A stretch of DNA of 64,000 nucleotides from Lepidurus packardi (Eukaryota; Arthropoda; Branchiopoda; Notostraca; Triopsidae). Shown here piece after piece: positions 55,416 through 64,000 of the stretch (position 1 is the stretch's first letter; every line of letters begins with the position of its first letter). The notes beneath the pieces were generated by a model. That model was given only the letters and a program-made list of their open reading frames with translations, did no database searches and was not told the origin of the DNA. The stretch is taken from the NCBI GenBank assembly GCA_023053545.1, contig JAKZAN010000004.1:8432001-8496000 (forward strand), read 5' to 3'. Made by a program: the position numbers and the translations under genes.

Positions 55416-57060
55416 GTTGACCGTCGATTCCCCTCCCAACGGTTTAAACCCCGATTTTCTGCGTTCCGAACCAAAGTTTTCACTCTCGGCTGATTTTTTA
55501 TTTACTTTTTTGGGGCAAATAAAATTCGATTCAAATTCCACCTAATATCCAGCACGACGGCTTCAGCATGGAGCCCCAGGGCTACCTAGGGAACACACAC
55601 ATAACACTGGCACAACCACACAAACCCTCGTATGCTCCACACTCCCAAAAATCACACCGACTCCTTCTGCCGAAGCCGAACTTTCGGTCTGCTAAAGCAG
55701 GTAGCAGCCCTTTGAAAAAGAGCGTTGTTTTTCCGGATACCAGTGAGTAACACTCTTGTTTTACCGATGGCCACCTGCTTGCAGTTGAACGTTTTCCCGT
55801 CGGATGGACGGGCGTCAAAATCCCAATATGTAAGGGAAATTTGTCAGGATATTTTCATCACCAACCATCATCCAATAGCACCGATCACGTGGACATCCAT
55901 GATTAAGCGAATCATCGTTTCTATTTCTTTTTCAAGCTTTCTTTTTATGTTTTCCCTACAATTCCAACCATTTCCACCAGACTACCCTAAGTTGGCAACA
56001 CTGAAAATTTTGATGTCGGCTCTTTGGTTAGCTCCTAGAATTCGTTGTTGTTCACATGGCACGGCTCCTACTCAACAATGAAAATGGACAAGCTTCTCTT
56101 TCACGCCATGATTGCGCGTCTACCAACACTTGTGAGGAGTTTTTTTTGCACTCTATTGCACCATTTTCGAGGGAAACTAAATTTGAGGGATTTGCACTTG
56201 GAAGTTGAAAAGGCAGATGGGGGACGAAAAATAATGAGCCCCGTCAAATGCTCAACCTTTTTTCTTAAAAAAAATGAATGTCGAGTCAAAAACGGACCCC
56301 AGACCGTTTGGAGTGAGGCGAGGACGATGCTTGCCATCCGCAGACTGCATGCAGCAAGCGAGACTATAAAATGCACCTTGATTAATGGTAAAAGGCTGGG
56401 GCACTACAAAAGGGGCTTCGGGGGACTAGGAGGCTCCGCCTCTTACAGGTGTGCAGGAGCCAATGAGAGGCGGCGTAACGTCGCGTCACGGACATGACAA
56501 TGCGGACGCCCAGGCTCGATTATGCTCTGGCCCCCCTCACCCTCCTGAACTTGGCATGGCGTCTGAGCAGGAGGACAGGTATTGGCAAGCTCGATTACAA
56601 AAGAACGTAAGCAGCCAACAGCATTATATGTCCCTCAGATCTCTCTTAAGCTCGAGTCGCTTCCAAGACTTTATTCGTTTTATTTTATTTTTATTTATTT
56701 CAGTTTTTAGAGAGGAATAGCTCTTTGCTCAGGTCCTTTAGGGTCTTTTCTTTTGGGCTGGTTAAATTGTTTATTTTTAGAGTGTTTCCTGAAGTGATAT
56801 TTTATTATTAAAGAGAATGTGAAATGAATTACGAATTTTAAATAATTAAAAGGAAAGTTGAGTTTAATATTTAGACTAGGAGAGATTATTGTTTGAGAAA
56901 TCGTAGAGAAATTCGAGGAAATTTTATGACTAAAGGGATTTTACTATTAGTTGAAAAGGAATGGATTGACATTTGGTTTTGAAATTCATTGTAACTGGAA
57001 CATTTTAAGGTTTGAATCTGGTCTGGAATGAAAGAAGTTTAGGGGAGGAGCTTAGGGGAC
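55416..57060. promoter_or_regulatory. spineless 5' region with GC-rich promoter-like block
   Basis: Upstream of the start codon. Bases 56400-56570 are GC-rich with a CCGCCTC box, a CCAAT motif (GCCAATGAG) and TAACGTCGCGTCACG, a CRE-like doublet. A TATAAAA occurs at about 56364 but on the + strand, opposite to spineless. The real start site could lie here or further upstream. Confidence 0.3.
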
Positions 57061-57754
57061 GATTTTGGTGGGGAAGGAGGTAGGGGCTACCGGTAGCATA
57101 TGAGGACGGTTAATGATGGATATTACAGTTTGTTTACCGCGGTTAGATCTGAAAGTTAAAGGAGGAAGGTATAAGGGAAGGAAAGAAAAAATGGATTCGC
57201 GTAAAAAATAACGTTATGAAAGATGTGTGTGTGTGTATACAGCAGTATACTAACACAGCGACCTTGCTGGTGTAATTCCTGCCATTAAGGCTGACGTGAG
57301 TGTACTTAGGATAAGGTAATCTATTTGGCAAATGAATGGGTGAGGACTCGCCTGGGTACATGTCGTTGAAAAGAGCTACAGACATCAGCGGAGTCTGTAT
57401 AATGTTAATGCAATGGTGTTGAAAACTTGGAAAACTTTTTTTGTAATTTGAATTTAGAATGTCATTGTTCAATTACTTTAGTCTCTTATTACTCTTGTCT
57501 CTTCTTCATTTAAAGTTTTTTTCAATAGGGAGTTTAAAGATCTTGTACGGTTACATTGTTGCAATTCTTTTTTTTGGGGTTTAATTTGAGTTATTTTACA
57601 TCAGAAGTAGCCAACTAAGTAATTTGCTTAAAAATACAAATTACTTCCTTGTAGACCACAGAACACACTAATTTAGCCTAAAACAAAGTTGTGACTGAAA
57701 TCTTCACAAATTTCTGCAAAATTAACGTCTGAGTTTGAAACAAAACTAGTTTTA

Positions 57755-57858
57755 CAGACTATATACATATTATATAGTCTGGAAAATAGTCTGTATATAT
57801 TAAATATTAAATAGTATGTATATATTAAATATTAAATAGTCTGTATATATTAAACATT
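57755..57858. repeat. 11-bp inverted repeat followed by three 25-bp tandem units
   Basis: CAGACTATATA (57755-57765) pairs with TATATAGTCTG (57771-57781) around a 5-nt loop. Then three copies of AAATAGTCTGTATATATTAA-plus-5 follow at 57784, 57809 and 57834. Confidence 0.9.
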
Positions 57859-59939
57859 GCAATTTCAGTAAACATTGTTGACATAAGCAAACCAAATCTC
57901 AACAAAATAAGAATGTTTAATACAATTGTGGAATATTCAATGTTTATAAACTTTAAATTTTCTAACAAACAACATACACTTTCAAAAGAAGTGTTCTTAT
58001 TAGGATCCCATATCGTCTACAGTACTGTCACCAATTTATATACAAAACAGTTTTGCGCAAACACTGTTTTCTTTTTCAAAAATAGGCAAGTAATCTTCTA
58101 CAAAATTCAACGATAGCATGCGCTAAACACTGCTAAGCTTCGCATCTCGTAATATCCTCCTCCAGTTTCCGAAAAGGAAAACCGGTCAAGTTTTATTAGG
58201 TTGTCTGATTGGCTTAGAATTGGTTCCCAACTATTTGTACCTCTATCCCCGTAAAAATAAAAGAAACAAAAAAAATTTACCTTGTAGAGTCTAACAACCA
58301 AATGGTATACAATCTATAAAAACCCCAAAAAATCCTCCCTGGAGGCATTTTCGATGCGGAGTTGACCACAGTATTACAACCTCCAAAACACCTACTGTCT
58401 TACCTAATCTTTTTCTTCGGCCGACTGGACCCTTTCATTCCCTTTTTTTTTTCTTTTCTGCCTCTCTTTTCTTTTCGAACATTTTCCAAGTCCACTGCCA
58501 CTACCACCACCAAAAAAAAAAGTTTCAGCTTTGGAACATTCTAAGATAATACGTTATGTTATCCCCCTTCAATTGGGGGAGAGCAAAAGAGAGAGAGAGA
58601 AAAAAAAGGGAAAACGAAATATACCTTATAGCTTTCGAGTAATTACGACTCTAAACTGACCCCCTCCTTTATGGTGGCCGCCCTTGGTTATGGGATGTTG
58701 ACTATGACCCTCCCCGGCATCTGTTTCTATCACTTTCTATCTGTTCCTAATATCAATCCCCCCTCTCGAAAAGCAACATTCAAGAATAGAACATTTTGGG
58801 TGGCAGGAAAAGATTCCAAACATGGATTCACCCGCAATTAGCCGCCTTAATGTACCACGTGGTTTCACTTTGGTTCGATCTCCCCCCCCCCCCCTTCCTT
58901 TTTCTCTCAACAATGCAATGAACAATCAAGAATAGGAAGTGAAATGGCTCTGTTTGGACAGATATTAACCCCTCCAAATACCGGTAAAAGCAGATCCATT
59001 CCACATCGGACATCAACTGTTATACCCCCTTTTTGTTGAAACAGGGAGTGGAAGGCCAGGATATCCGGTGTGTGGTTGTTTGGATGCCAGACTCCCAAAT
59101 TCAAAACTCTGGATCTTAATCTGCATACAATATCGGATTTTCCTTCTTTTTTAGGGGTACTAATTAAGGCAAAAGTGATTTAGGACGGGGGGGTGGATTT
59201 GAGGTTGATCGGTTGGGAGAGTCGATGATTCTGAGGAGCTTAGATTCGGTCGTCCGTATGTGGGTTCGTATGTGTGGGTTCGGTTCTTTATGGGCAGTAA
59301 TCTTTCCTTGTCGCTATTGTTGGGCACTGGCCAAGTTGGTTTTGGGTCAGCAGAAATATACCGAGATAGGATAGAGAGAATTTGCAGGCGTTTTTCTTGG
59401 CCATATATCCGTAACACAAAGCTTGTTCAATGAGCCGTGGGTGCGGATGAGCTTCTCTTACACACATGATCCCGTGCGTTTACTATAGAGCTGTACTGTA
59501 CAATGTGGCAGAAGAAAAGAGAGAGAGAGACTCTGGAAAAGGAACCTTTAAAGGTCAGAAAGGATCTCGAGCACGAATGACCACACAATTGACCCCCAAC
59601 TCACTCTTTAATAGGCATTTAGCGGGAGGGGGGTTAGAAAGAGAAGAGAGAGCCTTCGGCCTTTTAATGTGTGTTCTCTAAAACCTCAAATTGACCCATT
59701 TTGGCTATTGTTGGGCTCGTGGATAGTATGTCGAAGAGTTTAGGGAGGGGGAGCTTGACCTTTTCTTTAAAAGGCGGTTTAACTTGCTTACTTCACTGAA
59801 CTCAACGGGCGATTTAGTGCAATTCAGCCGAACTTTTGCAAGAAATCGAAATATTGAGTGTGATTTGGCGAAATCGAATAAATAGACTACATTTTGAGAA
59901 AATCTGCAATATCCCGCTGACAGTAATGGAGGGGAGTTC

Positions 59940-60480
59940 TATAAGCTTGCAAAGAAGGGTTAAAAGCGCAAGCAACTAGAAAAGGAAATTTGCAATTTGG
60001 GAAAGTTTGCTGTTTTGATCCTTTTTAGGCGTATAAGGGGTATTAAACGTTGGTATTTCTTAAAATTCTTAGAATATTTTATAGTTCGCTGAGAGTTTTT
60101 TAAAGAACTAAGTTTTGGCATACTGAAAGGGGCGCAGATTGGGAAATTTCTGCAGTGAAAATTTTGCAGAATTACATAATGGCCGCTTTGTGCTTTTTTG
60201 AGCGTTATACTTTCCCTTACATAGGCTACACCCAGTATTTCGAAGATTGTGTAACATATTTTGAAAAAATTAACTGACATGCCTCTAGGAGCATAACTAA
60301 CGCTTGCAAAAAAAGGCTACAATTGCGAAATTTTCGGTTCCATCCAAAAAAGTCGCCGCTTAATAGGGTTAAACGTTGGCAATTCGCTTCTCAATTTCTC
60401 ATAAATGGCGCAAAATATTGCCAACAGTTCGCTGTATAGAAATTTCAGAAATTCTACAAAAATTTCCCATTTTTAAGTCG
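59940..60480. repeat. Two diverged tandem copies of a ~340-bp unit
   Basis: GCTTGCAAA (59945, 60302), TTAAACGTTGG (60042, 60368) and AGTTCGCTG (60083, 60426) recur in the same order with similar spacing. Confidence 0.7.
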
Positions 60481-61368
60481 TCAAAAGTGTATTTGAATGT
60501 ATAGCTTATATTTCAGTATTGTATCCTAAATATAAATTAAAAGTTGCGTTTCTAAGATATATCTTCTGAATTGAAATGGCTTTCATTTCTATATAACACT
60601 CATAAAGGAATTTCTTAACATTTTCTGTTGCATATTTAGTAAAATAATTATAGAATAAATTGTTATGGCTTTCTATTGAATTTTCGGGATTTTTTCCTTT
60701 ATTTTTTTAACCAATTTTCCTGCGCACTAACCCTAACCATCGCTTTCCACAAGGTTACCAACACTAAACTCTTTCCATTATGTAGCTGAGCACTCTACAA
60801 TTCCTTTACATTACTTTTCGTTCATTTTTTCTTCCTTATTGTTGCTCTATATGGAACAAAACCCCTTAAAACTTGGCGGGAAATTTTCCCACGGCGTTTC
60901 CGTTGAGGGGAATCCACATAGGATCGTCATAAAAAAATGTGAGGCAGTGTGCCTCCGAAAATTTTAATCGAAGTTTGAGACCAAACTTCTTTTTTTTTTT
61001 ATATATAAATTTTACCCGGGAGATAAAGCCAGAGAGAGAGATAGGAAAAAAAGAGGTATCCGAGAAAATCATAAACTAAGGGACCCTGACATTAGCAGCG
61101 AGACGGGCAACGCCCTCGCAATCTCCAACGCCGCTTTTTCATGGCTCGGCTTATGGGTCCCTGTCAGAAATAAAAGAAGATCGAAAAATAAATAAAAAAC
61201 GAAGGGTTTTTAGCCAAGTAATACAATTTTTCCAAGTACTCGTGAGAACCCAGGTTTTGAAACTGTACGAGGTTATAGAATCTTCCTGCGCACTAAAGTT
61301 AAGAGTGTAAACAACACTCGAAACGCTTGAGAACATACAGCGCATGCGCTGCAAAAAAGTATTGCGTT

Positions 61369-61400
<32 letters not shown>

Positions 61401-61833
61401 GTGGGTATGTATTGTACGGTACCTCTCCCGTGTGTTCAGTTCACACATCCCAGTAGCACAAAACCAATTATTCGGATTATATAGATGTTCCGTTGGAGGT
61501 AGGGGGTGGGAGGAGGACGATTTGGGGAGGCGGGTTAATGAGAAGAAAAGAGGGGGGTGTTGGTAGATGGTAGCCATGATGGATTGCTCCCATACTCGCT
61601 AGAAGCTCCCTTTTGCAACTCAGAGCGCGCCAAAAACCCAACCCGAGATCCATCAGATCAGACAGGTTTCATTAAGAAACAAAACTTGTATATATATTGT
61701 GTTCTGTGTAACCTGTATAGGAAAAGTGTTCTGGAGTACTTTCCCCAAGGTACAGTACTACAATAATATTAAATGCTAATGCATCCTTAGGCAAGAGTAG
61801 GTTATTTGGAACATCACAGACATTGGAGGAAAA

Positions 61834-61908
61834 CTAAAAAAAAAAAAAAAACTAAAAAAAAAAAAAAAACTAAAAAAAAAAAAAAAACTAAAAAAAAAAA
61901 AAAAAAAA
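61834..61908. repeat. 18-bp tandem array (CT + A16), four units
   Basis: CT dinucleotides at 61834, 61852, 61870 and 61888 each precede 16 A residues; the last unit runs into a longer A tract. Confidence 0.95.
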
Positions 61909-63399
61909 GCGGCAATCTCTTTTGGTTTTGTATTCTAGATATGAACACGAGTTTAGTCGCATTGCACTATTCCTCATTTTGGGCCAATATAAAGTGAAGT
62001 GTAATACAGAATTCAGCAGTAAGTTTATTAAAGCAAGAACACTTTAAAGATAATTAAAGCAATTGTACATTAGCTTAGTTTAATATGCTTTAATATTTCA
62101 AATAACTGATCATTATATTTTACGAAGTCTTAAAAAGTGTGAATAATAAACAAAGAGAACCGAAAACCAGGAAATGAGATACTTTTTGTGTCCAAATTAG
62201 GTTTGCGACGTCATCGGTTAAGCGAAGCAAGCCAAGAGCTGAAGCTAATCTATCTTTTGAATTATTGTTAGTATTATCACTACCATTATTATTATTTATC
62301 AACGCTGACTCTTCTGGGACAAGAATTTAGTTCCTAGTAAATATACATTGTGGCATACAAATCTTTCAGATTAATTACAAATCGTGTAAATGGACCACAT
62401 AAGGTATAAAAACCTGTAAAACCTGAACTTCCTAGTTCAAGATACTCTTCTGCGTCATCAACTCAAAATTGTTATATGGTTATTATTATTGTAATTAACA
62501 TTACCATTGTTTTACGCTTCAACTTTTATTGTCCAATGTTTTATAGAGGTACTCCTGGCATACGTGTAGCCAATCTAGGATTAACCGAAATTATTTATCT
62601 AGGTTTCAGCGTAGCTTCATTCATACAAGTTCAGACAAAGAAATAATAAACTCAGACGAATAAAAACAATCCTTCAAACCTTACCAAGAAGCGGTCAAAT
62701 GGAACCAAGAAAGGCTTACAAGCTCGATAAATCCCAACTTTCTTTTCAAGAGACGCCTATGACGTCATCGTCGACTCGCAGAAAAGGCCCACAAATTTAA
62801 ATCCATTTCCTGAATTATAATAATAATTGTTATTATTAGGAATTATTCTTGCCTATCGTGTTGCGTATCAGCCTTCATAGGTTTCAGGCACATTTTGTTA
62901 AGGTTTTATTACTAGCATCTGTCTGTTAAGATAGGTTGAGGAATGTATGTCGAAATGCATCAAGGAACGTATGTTTCAAGTCTGAGAAAAGCTAAAAGAC
63001 CAATAGCAAAGCTTTATTTTAAGAGCGTTAAGCCTCTGTTGACAACGCAATTGAAGGTTTGAGCGTGTCAACATTAGGTCCGTCCTACTCACGTAACTAG
63101 GTTCACGGTACATTTTGAGGTTACTGTAGAATACCTTTTGGGGTTGTCCCTCCTGCTCCTCCGGAAAAAAAAAAGAAAAAATACAAGAAGCTGTTCTTCC
63201 CTCCCAAAATTTCTACTGGATCTTGTCTCTTGGCCTTTAGATAGGCGAACCAAGAAGCATGGCATCGGTAATTACACTAGTTAATTATAGAAAAGGTTTA
63301 GGCCATAAGAAGAGGCTTCTTTAGTGTCAAGAACTCTTTTTTTTTTCGAAAGAAGTTGGTTACGTGGTCTGGTTACTCGACTCGTATTTTTTCTTTTGG

Positions 63400-63423
63400 G
63401 GGGGGGGGGGGGGGGGGGGGGGG
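63400..63423. repeat. Poly-G tract
   Basis: A run of about 24 G. A second run of about 15 G follows at 63843-63857. Candidate quadruplex-forming and assembly-fragile sequence. Confidence 0.95.
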
Positions 63424-64000
63424 ACCCTTTCCTTTTAATTGGATCAACGTTGGAGTATAGCCAAGATACCTGTAAGGCTTTTTTATTTTATTTTTTTGGG
63501 GGCTCGACAATGAATTCCTTTTGAGGAGCAAAGCAGACCAAATGGCCAACAATGAATGGTTCAACTTGAGCTCCTGCTGTTGTGAACACTGCGTTTCCAT
63601 AGCAACGCTCCTTAGAGTCTTGACTAGGTAGGTGGGGGAGAAGGGGGGTAGGGGGTTTATCCCGACAGATACTTGCCCAGATTGGTTACACGACAACAAT
63701 CAAAAGCCCTGGGAGTTGGTTGAAGGGGACAAAAAATAGAAAGAGATCCACTCCCCTCTGATTCCCTCTTTGCTTGCCATCATCGTAGTGGTGATGACGT
63801 CATGGTCTGAAAGGAAATTATGTTTCTTCTTTTCTTTGGGCGGGGGGGGGGGGGGGTAAAAAATGAAGGGGGGTCATTAGGTTCAGCAGATGGGATCCGA
63901 AAGTCAATCACGATTTACAGGTATTTTTTGTTGGGGAAGGGGGTGATTGTGTTGTCCCTGGCAGGTAAAATAGTATTTTCCAGGCAGGTAGTTGGTATTT

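Larger units (their letters stand above)
57061..64000. other. Upstream intergenic DNA, no gene recognised
   Basis: No convincing gene to the window edge. It holds a hairpin plus 25-bp tandem repeat at 57755-57858, a diverged tandem pair at 59940-60480, a T run (61375-61400), an 18-bp A-rich array (61834-61908), CRE palindromes at 62760-62767 and 63795-63802, and G runs at 63400-63423 and 63843-63857. Confidence 0.6.

Noticed and set aside
55725-56497. Two overlapping + strand frames of 118 and 150 codons upstream of spineless
   Set aside because: No recognisable domain, Phe/Ser/Lys-rich composition as in translated noncoding DNA, and no clear splice or start context.
57143-57472. 109-codon - strand frame
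   Set aside because: Phe/His/Thr-rich tail from repeats (GTGTGTGTATAC) and no homology recognised; likely chance.

Overview
This is animal nuclear DNA, most likely from an arthropod. Coding sequence is split by GT-AG introns, many only 50-80 bp long; the DNA is AT-rich with dinucleotide, homopolymer and small tandem repeats. The bHLH-PAS gene has the arthropod Spineless layout (N-terminus [18 protein letters not shown], the [13 protein letters not shown] motif after PAS-B, His/Gly-rich tail). I cannot place the species further from sequence alone.

Left third (1-19.1 kb), compact and gene-dense. Four genes lie head to tail on the + strand: the 3' end of a tubby-like gene (1-852), a complete PAT1/PATL1 mRNA-decay factor (1427-4215), a complete PUF60/half-pint splicing factor (4955-8363) and a complete parvin (8683-10526). 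Converging on them from the - strand is a complete 25-exon DNA polymerase theta (19096-11010) with helicase-like and family A polymerase domains. I rebuilt every exon by hand; in each complete gene the coding length is a multiple of three and the reading frame holds across every junction.

Middle (19.1-26.3 kb): the POLQ upstream region, a hAT-like transposon end, a decayed AMP-dependent ligase (4-coumarate-CoA ligase/luciferase-like) pseudogene on the - strand with several in-frame stops, then about 4.7 kb with no recognised gene. That stretch ends in a GC-rich 123-bp block (25950-26072) that can fold into nested helices and lies just downstream of the next gene's stop codon.

Right two thirds (26.3-64 kb): one large gene, the aryl hydrocarbon receptor orthologue spineless, on the - strand. 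Nine coding exons from 55415 to 26326 encode 852 residues (bHLH, PAS-A, PAS-B, GC-rich C-terminal exon). Its introns (up to 11.3 kb) and the 8.6 kb upstream hold no other convincing gene, but do hold diverged tandem repeats, a 51-nt hairpin, a CpG-rich promoter-like patch inside an intron, and palindromic CRE and CCACGTGG sites.

The genes do not form one pathway: PATL1 and PUF60 act on mRNA, parvin at integrin adhesions, tubby in phosphoinositide-dependent trafficking, POLQ in end-joining repair, and Spineless in transcription. The clearest leads are the structured block at 26 kb, the hairpin at 34.9 kb, the intragenic promoter-like patch at 37.1 kb and the splice-acceptor-like sites just before the start codons of the three tightly spaced + strand genes.
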